64,000 nt of DNA. Origin: Duganella sp. Root336D2 (GTDB taxonomy: Bacteria; Pseudomonadota; Gammaproteobacteria; Burkholderiales; Burkholderiaceae_D). The position numbers and the translations under genes are program-made. The notes under the pieces are model-generated. The model was given only the letters and a program-made list of their open reading frames with translations, was not told the origin of the DNA and searched no databases. This document shows positions 9,929 to 17,861 of the stretch, piece by piece (the stretch's first letter is position 1; every line of letters begins with the position of its first letter). The stretch spans positions 436,393 through 500,392 of the forward strand of contig NZ_LMDB01000001.1 in assembly GCF_001425005.1 (NCBI RefSeq), written 5' to 3'.

Positions 9929-10681
9929 TTAAGCCTGCTCGTTAACTTCTACGAACTCGTCGCCAGCTGCAGTCTTGATGGATTCCAGGACTTCAGTGGT
10001 AGCGTTGGCACGGCCTTCCAGGATCGCGTCTGCTACGCCGCGAGCGTACAGGGTGATCGCTTTGGAGGAGTCATCGTTACCAGGAATGACGTGGGTCACG
10101 CCTTCTGGGGAGTGGTTGGTATCGACCACGCCGATCACTGGGATGCCCAGCTTGGCGGCTTCGGTGATCGCGCCTTTGTGGTAACCAACGTCAACCACGA
10201 AGATTGCGTCAGGAACACCGCCCATATCCTTGATGCCGCCGATGGATTTCTGCAGCTTTTCCAGTTCGCGACGGAACAGCAGTGCTTCTTTCTTCGACAG
10301 CTTCTCGACGGAACCGTCTTCGATCGAAGCTTCCATGTCTTTCAGGCGCTTGATCGAGGTCTTGATGGTCTTGAAGTTGGTCAGCATGCCGCCCAGCCAA
10401 CGCTGGTCAACAAACGGAACACCGGCGCGCTGAGCTTCAGCAGCGATGATGTCGCGAGCCTGGCGCTTGGTGCCAACCATCATGATGGTGCCACGGGAAG
10501 CGGAGATTTGACGGATGGTTTTCATCGCGTCCTGGTACATGGCCAGGGTCTTTTCCAGGTTGATGATGTGAATCTTGTTGCGGTGGCCGAAGATGAACGG
10601 AGCCATCTTTGGGTTCCAGAAACGGGTTTGGTGACCGAAATGGACGCCGGCTTCCAGCATTTCACGCATCGTTACAGACAT
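9929..10681 (-). CDS. rpsB: 30S ribosomal protein S2
   Basis: S2 binds the head-body junction of the 30S subunit. The 250-aa sequence starts [20 protein letters not shown] and contains [19 protein letters not shown], both S2 signatures. A coiled-coil region and the [20 protein letters not shown] segment follow. A GGAG ribosome site precedes the ATG by six bases. It heads the long minus-strand run, with a structured leader upstream. Confidence 0.98.
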   Translation of the reverse strand: MSVTMREMLEAGVHFGHQTRFWNPKMAPFIFGHRNKIHIINLEKTLAMYQDAMKTIRQISASRGTIMMVGTKRQARDIIAAEAQRAGVPFVDQRWLGGMLTNFKTIKTSIKRLKDMEASIEDGSVEKLSKKEALLFRRELEKLQKSIGGIKDMGGVPDAIFVVDVGYHKGAITEAAKLGIPVIGVVDTNHSPEGVTHVIPGNDDSSKAITLYARGVADAILEGRANATTEVLESIKTAAGDEFVEVNEQA

Positions 10682-10715
10682 TGTTTACTCCAGGGTTTGG
10701 TCTGGAATCCACCCA

Positions 10716-10732
10716 GTGACCCTTGCGGGCAC
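10716..10732 (-). promoter_or_regulatory. Hairpin in the rpsB leader
   Basis: In the rpsB mRNA leader, GTGCCC and GGG-T-CAC pair around a GCAA tetraloop, about 35 bases before the start codon. S2 is known to repress its own leader in enterobacteria. Whether this hairpin plays that role here is inference. Confidence 0.35.
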
Positions 10733-10757
10733 CCTTGTAGGGGGGATTCGGGTTTAT

Positions 10758-10785
10758 AAAATAAGAAAATTTGCTGCTATTGCAA
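10758..10785 (-). promoter_or_regulatory. Candidate rpsB promoter
   Basis: On the minus strand TTGCAA (10785-10780) and TATTTT (10763-10758) are 16 bases apart, in an AT-rich stretch about 80 bases before rpsB. The match is moderate and the adjacent TTTTAT offers an alternative -10. Confidence 0.4.
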
Positions 10786-11007
10786 GACGCTAGGTCAGGC
10801 AACCATAAATTTTAGCGTATCGGAGGGGGCTCATGCAAGCGTGTTGCAGTCATCCGCACGGTGCACCGGGCCGCATTTTAGTGCAAACTTGATAAGAAAT
10901 ACAAAGAATCTCGAAATATTTTGTATTTTTTGTCACGCCCGTGTCGAATTTGGCCGAGCTGGCGCGTCGTGCCTATACCAACCCACCCAAACATGGAGAC
11001 TACTGAA

Positions 11008-11442
11008 ATGGCAACCAATACCATCAAACTGCACCGTGTACTGCGCGCTTCCCCGGACCGCATCTACAAGGCCTGGACCACCGCCTCGGCCTTCAACAAA
11101 TGGCTGCCGCCGAACGGCTACCTGGGCGAGGTGCATGAAATGGATGCCCGCGTGGGCGGCAAGTACCGCATGTCCTTTGTCGACCTGGGCACCGGCTTCA
11201 CCCATTCCTTCGGTGGCGAATACCTCGAACTGCATCCAGGCGAGAAGATCCGCTACAGCGCGGTGTTCGACGACCCGAACCTGCCGGGGCAGATGCAGAC
11301 CACCATCAACCTGCGTGCGGTTTCCTGCGGCACCGAAGTCGAGATCACGCAGGAAGGCGTGCCGGCCGTGATTCCTGCCGAGCAGTGCTACCTGGGCTGG
11401 CAGCAGTCGCTAGCCCTGCTGGCTTTGCTGGTCGAGCAATAA
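11008..11442 (+). CDS. SRPBCC (AHSA1-like) family protein
   Basis: The 144-aa product resembles small single-domain START/Bet v1-fold proteins of the AHSA1 type, which have a hydrophobic ligand cavity. Cues are the opening LHRVLRASPDRIYKAWT, the FNKWLPPNGY segment, the central GGKYRMSFVDLG strand pair, and the closing CYLGWQQSLALLALLVE helix. I chose the ATG at 11008, nine bases after a GGAG. Longer upstream readings lack a ribosome site. A DUF4287 gene follows in close linkage. The ligand or substrate is unknown. Confidence 0.85.
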   Translation: MATNTIKLHRVLRASPDRIYKAWTTASAFNKWLPPNGYLGEVHEMDARVGGKYRMSFVDLGTGFTHSFGGEYLELHPGEKIRYSAVFDDPNLPGQMQTTINLRAVSCGTEVEITQEGVPAVIPAEQCYLGWQQSLALLALLVEQ

Positions 11443-11452
11443 GGAGACGGCC

Positions 11453-11653
11453 ATGGGAAGCCCCTCCTCCTATTTCCCTTCGATTGAAGCGAAGTATGGC
11501 CAGCCGGTCGAGCATTGGCTCAAGCTGCTCAAAAGCATGAAGGGCATGAAGCATATGGATATGGTGGCGGCGCTGAAAACCGACCACGGCATGGGTCATG
11601 GCCATGCCAATGCCCTCGTTGCACACTTCAAGGCGGAAGGCAGCAAAGCTTGA
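11453..11653 (+). CDS. DUF4287 domain protein
   Basis: This is a 66-aa protein beginning MGSPSSYFPSIEAKYGQPVE and containing HMDMVAALKTDHGMGHGHAN. This is the compact DUF4287 helix-turn pattern, often found next to AHSA1-like genes. It is only 10 bases after the preceding stop and has AAGGAG six bases before its ATG, so it is probably co-transcribed. DUF4287 has no settled function. The conserved GHGHAN motif suggests a ligand or nucleic-acid contact, but that is a guess. Confidence 0.8.
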   Translation: MGSPSSYFPSIEAKYGQPVEHWLKLLKSMKGMKHMDMVAALKTDHGMGHGHANALVAHFKAEGSKA

Positions 11654-11715
11654 TCCGTATCTAAGCGGTGGGCAGGGAGCGTCACCACAATGAGGTAACA
11701 CGTCGAGGTGCCCTC

Positions 11716-12213
11716 ATGAGCCTGGTTGACATTCCCCACCTGCCCACCGAAGATAAAATTATGGATCCCGCTATCAAAGACTACTTCGACTCCAAGCTTA
11801 AGTCATCAGAGGCTCGCAGCGCTGCATCTGTGGCGGAATTCAGAACTTTTGTTTCGGCCACCCTCGCCCGAATGGAAGAACGGGACGCCGCCCGTCAACG
11901 CGCCGACGACATTCAGCACAAGGAAGTTCAGAGGCAGCTTGATGAGTTCCGCAAGGAGTCGCGGGGCACTCGGAAAGTCATCATCGCTACCGGCGTTACG
12001 GCCACGCTCACCATCCTTTTCGGCACAGCCGGCCTCAACGCCGCAATCATCCAGAACTTCCATAACGCGTTTGAAATTGGCCAGCGCCACGCCACCCTGC
12101 AACACGAAATGGCGGTCCAAAATCAGAAGTCCAGCGCGGTTCTTGTGCAGATGGATGCGCGCCTTGCCGCGATCGAGAAATCGCTCGTCGACAAGAAACG
12201 CCGAACGCCATAG
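11716..12213 (+). CDS. Unknown single-pass membrane protein with coiled coil
   Basis: I do not recognise a family for this 165-aa product. The ATG at 11716 has GAGG seven bases upstream. The first 90 residues are charged and predicted helical (ARMEERDAARQRADDIQH region), likely a coiled coil. One membrane segment follows (VIIATGVTATLTILFGTAGL). A second charged helical tail ends in KKRRTP. The layout recalls small haemolysin XhlA-type or phage-like membrane proteins, but no phage genes lie nearby. It starts about 60 bases after the DUF4287 gene and converges on the protease gene. Confidence 0.6.
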   Translation: MSLVDIPHLPTEDKIMDPAIKDYFDSKLKSSEARSAASVAEFRTFVSATLARMEERDAARQRADDIQHKEVQRQLDEFRKESRGTRKVIIATGVTATLTILFGTAGLNAAIIQNFHNAFEIGQRHATLQHEMAVQNQKSSAVLVQMDARLAAIEKSLVDKKRRTP

Positions 12214-12221
12214 CTGCCCGA

Positions 12222-12251
12222 CTGGCCGCCATGCCGAAAGCCGGCGGCCAG
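12222..12251. terminator. Hairpin between convergent genes
   Basis: A 9-bp perfect stem CTGGCCGCC / GGCGGCCAG (12222-12230 with 12243-12251) lies between the stop codons of the plus-strand membrane protein and the minus-strand metalloprotease. There is no T-run, so efficiency as an intrinsic terminator is uncertain. It could serve both strands. Confidence 0.45.
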
Positions 12252-12274
12252 CAGGCACCATCGCCTTAGGCGGC

Positions 12275-14170
12275 TTACTTCGTAACGCTCAGCGTGTAGT
12301 TGCCGGAGCCGCTATACGAGTACACGGTGATCCGGTAATAAGCCAAAGCGGCGCTGTAGCTGATCGCTTCAGTCGACGTCGGGCTGGTCGATGAAGCCAC
12401 CTGCACCCACGTGCTGCCATCCCACTTCTCCAGCTTCAGCTCAAAGTCGGCATTCGATGGGCCGGCCAGGTTGGCCTTGATCGTGCCGCCGTTGTACAAG
12501 AAGTATGGCGATGGGTGGATGGCGGAGGCATTGGTGCCGGACAGGTAGCCGGTATAGGTCTCGCCGCCCGCCGTGCCGTCGCCCTTCACCACGTCGAAGG
12601 ATATCGTCTTCGCAGCGGCGCTGATGTTGGCCAGGCCGAAGTTGGAGCCGGTCCCGCTCCACCAGCGCGAATTGGTACCGCGGCTGACGTAGTTGTTCGG
12701 CACCGTGTCGTAGAAGGCCTTGTAGATCGCGCCGTCGTACAGGTCGGTGCCGTCGCCACGGTTCGCGTTGTACTCAGGGTCGCGGCGGCCGTCGGCGTGC
12801 TCCATCTGCACGTATGGGTGCCACTCGTCGGAGTTGTTGCCTGCCGGGTCGATGTGCCATACCGCCAGGCCGGAACCGAGCTGGTACAGGTTCTGGTCCG
12901 CTTTGTAGATCGCTTCCACGTAGAACGCTTCGTCGGTCTTGGCCGGGTTGGTCCAACGGTACAGGTTATGCGAGCCGGAAGTATGGCTCAGGCGCCCTTT
13001 CGGAGCACTGGCATTCAACGCCGGATTCAGCTCGGTCACGGTATCCCAGCCAACCTGGTAGCGGAAGAAGCCATTCGGCGGCACCGGGCGATACTGGCTT
13101 TGCGCGCCGATACTGCCGAAGCCCATGATGCAGTAGCTGGCAGCCGAACCTTCGGAGCTGCCGTCATAGTCGTACAGGTCCGGCCAGCCCATCACCAGGT
13201 GGCCCGTCTCGTGCGAGAAGGTGCCGATGGCCAGGCTGTTGCCCATGTTCGTGATCTGGTAGTAGCCGGTGCAAACGCCGTCCGCGCAGAACTGCTTGCC
13301 CAGCCAGCCCATGTGTGGCCACAAGCCTTTCGACCAGGCGCTGTCCGAACCGCCGGAGTAGAAGAAATTCAGGCCGCGAATACGCTTGTTGGCGTCCACG
13401 CTTAATGAAGCGAAATTGAAGCCCTGGGTGTACTCCAGCCAGTTCAATGCTTCCGAGATCAGCTCTTGCGAGCGCACGCCGGAATCCAGGCTGCTGTCAG
13501 CGTAATACGCCTTGTTCTTCTTGGCGCGGTAATAGACCGTGGTGGCATTGGTGTAATCGAGCTTGCCGCCAGAGACGGACTGCCAGTAGCCGCGCACCGA
13601 CTGCGCATTGCCAAAGCCGGTGTACGGCATGTCATTCAGGAAGGAATTGACCTGCGCCTGGGTGATCGTGCCCGGCACGTCTGGGAAGTCGATAATCACG
13701 GTCAGGCCCTTCACCTGCCCGGTCACCGGCGCCGCCAGTGCCTGCGGCGCGCTCGCCGCGATGCTCGCGGACTTGCGGGCACTTTCCAGCGAGCGGTTAT
13801 TCATCTTCTCGAACTTCTCCTTGGCCTTGCGGGCGCGGGCATCCTGGCTCAGGCCTTCCTGTTTTTTGGCGGTGCCGCCGCCCAGGCTGCGCACCTTGGC
13901 ATTGGTCGCCAGTACGCCGGTCGATACCAGTTCGTCGCCGGCGGCGCTCACCGTGGCGTAGCAGAAGCCTTTCTTGGCATTGTCATAGACGATCAGCGAG
14001 CCGTCATCGGTGCGCTGTTCGGCATAGTAATCGTTACCGTCCAGGTGTACGCGCAGCTTTTCACCGCCCGGCTGTTTGAACTCATAAATGCTGCCTTTAT
14101 AGGGAAGACCAGCCTGTGCGAACAGGCTGGTTACTAACATTACCGCTGCAGTTGCAACTTTCAATCGCAT
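12275..14170 (-). CDS. Secreted M6-family metalloprotease
   Basis: This is a 631-aa exported zinc protease of the immune-inhibitor-A (M6) type. A Sec signal peptide opens the protein (MRLKVATAAVMLVTSLFAQA), followed by a propeptide region. The catalytic domain carries HETGHLVMGWPDLYDYDG from residue 320, the extended HExxHxxGxPDxYD zinc motif. The last about 90 residues form a pre-peptidase C-terminal-like beta domain ending in SGNYTLSVTK. The ATG at 14170 has GGAG eight bases upstream. The longer reading without a signal peptide is rejected. Substrates are unknown; the M6 family degrades host or environmental proteins. It follows the phospholipase C gene by 116 bases on the same strand. Confidence 0.9.
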   Translation of the reverse strand: MRLKVATAAVMLVTSLFAQAGLPYKGSIYEFKQPGGEKLRVHLDGNDYYAEQRTDDGSLIVYDNAKKGFCYATVSAAGDELVSTGVLATNAKVRSLGGGTAKKQEGLSQDARARKAKEKFEKMNNRSLESARKSASIAASAPQALAAPVTGQVKGLTVIIDFPDVPGTITQAQVNSFLNDMPYTGFGNAQSVRGYWQSVSGGKLDYTNATTVYYRAKKNKAYYADSSLDSGVRSQELISEALNWLEYTQGFNFASLSVDANKRIRGLNFFYSGGSDSAWSKGLWPHMGWLGKQFCADGVCTGYYQITNMGNSLAIGTFSHETGHLVMGWPDLYDYDGSSEGSAASYCIMGFGSIGAQSQYRPVPPNGFFRYQVGWDTVTELNPALNASAPKGRLSHTSGSHNLYRWTNPAKTDEAFYVEAIYKADQNLYQLGSGLAVWHIDPAGNNSDEWHPYVQMEHADGRRDPEYNANRGDGTDLYDGAIYKAFYDTVPNNYVSRGTNSRWWSGTGSNFGLANISAAAKTISFDVVKGDGTAGGETYTGYLSGTNASAIHPSPYFLYNGGTIKANLAGPSNADFELKLEKWDGSTWVQVASSTSPTSTEAISYSAALAYYRITVYSYSGSGNYTLSVTK

Positions 14171-14286
14171 TTGGATCTCTCCGTTTCTTGTTGTAAAGAA
14201 ACGAAAGTAAATCACGCACGATTGTGCAAGTCTTGATGAATTTATATGTGTGCGGTGCGGAAATCGGCACAATCGCACACTTTTTA

Positions 14287-16704
14287 TCACGTCACCGAGA
14301 ACACCACGGAGCTGGTCAAAGCCACGTAGCCATCGTTGTACAGCAGCCATGCCGCATAGGTGCCGGCAGCCAGTCCGGAAGTGGCAAAGCTCGCGCTTCC
14401 GCTGCCGGTGGTGACGTATTGCCAGGACAGCGAAGCGGTAGAGCCGGGCATTACGCCACTACGGTAAATACCGATCCAATTCTTGCTGTTCACCTGGGCC
14501 GCAGGCACCGTGTAAGTGAAACTGATCGGCGTTCCGCGTACAACCGAAGCCGCGCTGGCTGACATACTTGCTTGCGGGCCGGCCGGGGTGCGCCCCAGCA
14601 CAGGGTCGGTACGGCTTGCCTGGCCATTTTCGACGCGGCCTGCCATGCGGCGCAGGTATTGAGCGTCAAAGTCGCAGGTAACGCTCAGGTCATACCAACC
14701 GTAGCTCGCGCTCACCGGCACGCTCACGGTCGCCTGCTGGCCGGCTGCCACTGTGTGGGTCGTCGCCGCGCGTCCATACGCGTTATCGGCAACACGGAAA
14801 GTAGCAGCGCGGCCGCCGTCAATGTTGGAGAGCACGACATTAACCGACATTGCGACGGGATTTGCAGCCAGCCATGCTTCCGGCCGGGCGCCGCCTGCCG
14901 CCGTGGCCAGCGCCAGCACGCCGCCGAATTCGCGCTGGAAGCCGTTCGGGCCGAGCAGGTTCAGGTGATAGTCAGGCGTATTCCAGTTCCACACCTCGCG
15001 CTCGATCTTCTTGCCTGCTTCCACCGTGTAATACCACGGGCCGTCATTGCGGGCCTTGGAATAGACGATGAACGCGCCGCCTGCCGCGCCCTGGTTGAAG
15101 AATGACAGCTCGACCTGCTTCGACGACGCGACGCGCGCAGTTGCTGCGAAAGCGTAAGGCAAGGCGCAGGAGTAGCGCGGACTGCTGCCTTCCTGTGCCG
15201 GCAAGGCCTGCACTGCCGGCGGCTGCGGATAAGGCTTCCCTGACACCAGCTGGTAGGTGGTCGACTTCGGCACTGTGGACGGCCAACTCGCATTCGGCGC
15301 CTTGAAGTCGAAGGCGGAAGTCAGGTCGCCGCAGACGGCACGACGCCACGGAGAAATGTTTTCGCAGGCGATGCTGCCGCGCTGTTTGCCAAGGCTGGCC
15401 ACCAGCCACTCCTCCAGGAAGCGCAGTTTCGAGGTGTGGTCGAACAGTTGCGAGCAGACCCGCCCGCCCTTGCTCCATGGCGAGATCACCAGCATCGGCA
15501 CGCGCGGGCCAAGGCCGACCGGCACGCCGTTGTAGTTCTCGTACTGGCCGTTGTCGGCCAGCGTGCTGCGCCCCATGCCGGTATTCAGCGGCGCCATATG
15601 CGAAGGGATATGGTCGAAGAAGCCGTCGTTTTCGTCGTAGGTAAGCAGGAAAACGGTCTTCGACCAGACATCCGGATTGGCGACCAAAGCGGCAAGCAGG
15701 CGCGCAGTCAGGTTTTCACCGGCATTCGGCGAGTTCGGCGAGTGCTCGGTATAGTCGTTCGGTGCAACGATCCAGGACACGCGCGGCAAGCGGTTATTGC
15801 GCACGTCGTCGGCAAAGGAGTTCACCAGCCAGTCGCCCTTGGTGCCGCGCGTGTTCGATTCAGTGGAGCCGGGCGCAATGACACGGCCCTTCTGGTACAG
15901 CGGACTGCTTTCCGACAGCCGCGTGCCGTCGGCATTGACGCGGAAGTTGCGGAAATAGGCCAGGTAGTTGTCGCCGTAGTTATCCCATTCCTGGTAGACC
16001 TTCCAGCTCACGCTGTTCGCTTCCAGGATTTCGGCATAGGTGCGCCAGTTCGGTGCGCTCGCCGTGAGGCTCGCGGTGACGTTGTCGTACTTCGGGTCGT
16101 TGTTGTAATAGCCTGCGGAGTCGATGTTGTACAGGCTGCCCATTGCACCCAGCCAGTTCTGGTTGGTGCCGGTCAGCGAATACATGCGATTCGGGTCGGT
16201 GGCGCCGAAGATCGAACAATGGTAGTCGTCGCAGATGGTGAAGGCGTCGGCCAGCGCATAGTAGAACGGCAGGTCGCCGCGGTCGAAATAGCCCATGCTC
16301 TGTGCCGTTTTCTGCTTGACCCAGGCGTCCCAGCCCTGCCAGGTGGTTTGCGAGCCTTTCCAGCTATGGTTGGTGCCCAGCGACAGCGCACTGGTGTTCT
16401 TGGCGTCGAAGTGGAACGGCAGCACATGGCCGCCGCTGCCATTGGGCTGGTACCAGACCGCTTTCCCGCCCGGTAGCGTGATGGCGCGCGGGTCGTTGAA
16501 TCCGCGCACGCCGGCGAGGGTGCCGAAATAGTGGTCGAAGGAGCGGTTCTCCTGCATGAAGATGACAACATGCTGCACGTCGGCCAGCGTGCCGGTCGGG
16601 CTATACGCCGGGACGGCAAGCGCTTGCCGGATCAGGTCGGGGAAAAAGGTGCTGGCGGCGCCTGCGGAGGCGAAGCCGAGGAACTTGCGGCGGCTGGTGG
16701 ACAT
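14287..16704 (-). CDS. Phosphocholine-specific phospholipase C, Tat-exported
   Basis: The 805-aa enzyme of the alkaline-phosphatase-like PLC family (relatives PlcH/PlcN) hydrolyses phosphatidylcholine or related lipids outside the cytoplasm. The twin-arginine signal SRRKFLGFAS is at residues 4-13. The catalytic domain follows with HVVIFMQENRSFDHYFGTL, SWIVAPNDYTEHSPN and FLLTYDENDGFFDHI, which carry the metal and nucleophile residues of the family. Two C-terminal DUF756-type beta domains follow, then an extra Ig-like segment (about the last 95 residues) beyond the usual family length. AGGA lies six bases before the ATG. Confidence 0.92.
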   Translation of the reverse strand: MSTSRRKFLGFASAGAASTFFPDLIRQALAVPAYSPTGTLADVQHVVIFMQENRSFDHYFGTLAGVRGFNDPRAITLPGGKAVWYQPNGSGGHVLPFHFDAKNTSALSLGTNHSWKGSQTTWQGWDAWVKQKTAQSMGYFDRGDLPFYYALADAFTICDDYHCSIFGATDPNRMYSLTGTNQNWLGAMGSLYNIDSAGYYNNDPKYDNVTASLTASAPNWRTYAEILEANSVSWKVYQEWDNYGDNYLAYFRNFRVNADGTRLSESSPLYQKGRVIAPGSTESNTRGTKGDWLVNSFADDVRNNRLPRVSWIVAPNDYTEHSPNSPNAGENLTARLLAALVANPDVWSKTVFLLTYDENDGFFDHIPSHMAPLNTGMGRSTLADNGQYENYNGVPVGLGPRVPMLVISPWSKGGRVCSQLFDHTSKLRFLEEWLVASLGKQRGSIACENISPWRRAVCGDLTSAFDFKAPNASWPSTVPKSTTYQLVSGKPYPQPPAVQALPAQEGSSPRYSCALPYAFAATARVASSKQVELSFFNQGAAGGAFIVYSKARNDGPWYYTVEAGKKIEREVWNWNTPDYHLNLLGPNGFQREFGGVLALATAAGGARPEAWLAANPVAMSVNVVLSNIDGGRAATFRVADNAYGRAATTHTVAAGQQATVSVPVSASYGWYDLSVTCDFDAQYLRRMAGRVENGQASRTDPVLGRTPAGPQASMSASAASVVRGTPISFTYTVPAAQVNSKNWIGIYRSGVMPGSTASLSWQYVTTGSGSASFATSGLAAGTYAAWLLYNDGYVALTSSVVFSVT

Positions 16705-17026
16705 CGGGGTTCCTTATGGTCAGGTTGGGTGTATTGATTATGGCAAGAAATCATGCGCCGGCATGCCAGCAAGTTACGTTTTGCACGATTAAACGAAAGC
16801 CAACAACAGTTCCGCACATATTTCGAAAGATATGCATGCCATCAGATTACGAATACGCCGGAATTCGGCGGCAATGAGCTTTCGGCTGAAAACAAATGCG
16901 GAAAGCAGGATCCTAAGTCGCATTTATGACAGCTTGATGGCATGGAAGGCGTACCAGGCCCCAGCGCCAGGAAGGCATAGCGTTGTCGTTTATAATCACG
17001 GGGACAACGCACTCATAGCAGAATCC
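16705..17026. other. Divergent intergenic region between phospholipase C gene and map
   Basis: This 322-base stretch carries promoters for both flanking genes. A frame open to 16832 continues map upstream by 65 codons, but it lacks a ribosome site and the extra residues do not resemble methionine aminopeptidase, so I treat it as non-coding. A consensus -10 (TATAAT) lies at 16991-16996. I see no repeats or RNA elements. Confidence 0.6.
16991..16996 (+). promoter_or_regulatory. -10 element of the map promoter
   Basis: A perfect TATAAT lies 31 bases upstream of the map ATG, giving a predicted short leader of about 25 bases. No convincing -35 hexamer is seen 16-18 bases upstream, so the promoter may depend on other contacts. 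Confidence 0.5.
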
Positions 17027-17845
17027 ATGACTATCAATATCAAAACCCCCGAGGACATCGCCGGCATGCGCGAGGCCGGCCGTCTCGGCTCCGAAGTACT
17101 CGACTACATCACCCCCTTCGTCAAGGCCGGCGTCACCACCGGTGAACTGGACCGCCTGTGCCACGAGTACATGACCAATGTGCAGGGCACCGTTCCCGCG
17201 CCATTGAATTACTGCCCGCCGGGCTACACGCCCTACCCTAAAGCCATCTGCACCTCCGTCAACGATGTGATCTGCCACGGCATCCCGGGCGACAAAGTGC
17301 TGAAGGATGGCGATGTGGTCAACCTCGACATCACCGTGATCACCAAGGACGGCTATCACGGCGACAACAGCCGCATGTTCTTCATCGGCAAACCGTCGAT
17401 CCTGGCCAAGCGCCTGTCGGACGTGACGTTCGAGTGCATGTGGCTGGGCATCGAGCAAGTGAAGCCGGGCGCGACGCTGGGCGACATCGGCCACGCCATC
17501 CAGGTGCATGCCGAGAAAAACGGCTACAGCGTGGTGCGCGAATTCTGCGGCCACGGCATCGGCAAGGTGTTCCACGAAGAGCCGCAGATCCTCCATTACG
17601 GCAAGCCGGGCACCGGCCCAGTGCTGGAAGCAGGCATGGTCTTCACCATCGAACCGATGATCAACGCCGGCCGCCGCGAAATCAAGGAAATGCCTGACGG
17701 CTGGACCATCAAGACCAAGGACCGCAGCCTGTCGGCGCAATGGGAGCACACCCTGGTCGTGACCGAGACCGGCTACGAAGTGTTCACCTTGTCCGCCGGC
17801 AGCCCGCCGCCGCCAGCGTTCATCACCGAAAAAGCCGCAGCCTAA
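17027..17845 (+). CDS. map: Type I methionine aminopeptidase
   Basis: Map removes the initiator methionine from nascent proteins. The 272-aa protein starts MTINIKTPEDIAGMREAGRL. It shows the metal ligands in the order expected: D in VVNLDITVI, D in YHGDNSRMF, H in GHGIGKVFHEEPQ, and E in FTIEPMIN and QWEHTLVV. There is no clear ribosome site, but the ATG position fits family length and the promoter -10 just upstream. glnD begins 16 bases after its stop. map-glnD next to rpsB is a conserved proteobacterial neighbourhood. Confidence 0.97.
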   Translation: MTINIKTPEDIAGMREAGRLGSEVLDYITPFVKAGVTTGELDRLCHEYMTNVQGTVPAPLNYCPPGYTPYPKAICTSVNDVICHGIPGDKVLKDGDVVNLDITVITKDGYHGDNSRMFFIGKPSILAKRLSDVTFECMWLGIEQVKPGATLGDIGHAIQVHAEKNGYSVVREFCGHGIGKVFHEEPQILHYGKPGTGPVLEAGMVFTIEPMINAGRREIKEMPDGWTIKTKDRSLSAQWEHTLVVTETGYEVFTLSAGSPPPPAFITEKAAA

Positions 17846-17861
17846 TCCAGCCGACACACGC

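Larger units (their letters stand above)
10682..11007. other. Divergent intergenic region between rpsB and the AHSA1-like gene
   Basis: This 326-base stretch has no convincing gene. The rpsB-proximal part holds a candidate promoter and a leader hairpin. The rest is AT-rich near 10905-10935 and presumably contains the plus-strand promoter for the downstream gene, but I see no good -35/-10 pair there. Apparent reading frames in it lack ribosome sites and family resemblance. Confidence 0.6.

Noticed and set aside
14171..14350. 60-codon N-terminal extension of the M6 protease
   Set aside because: It would bury the signal peptide and overlap the phospholipase gene end; the ATG at 14170 has a good ribosome site.
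16832..17026. In-frame upstream extension of map by 65 codons
   Set aside because: No ribosome site, no resemblance to methionine aminopeptidase N-termini, and a consensus -10 element lies inside it.
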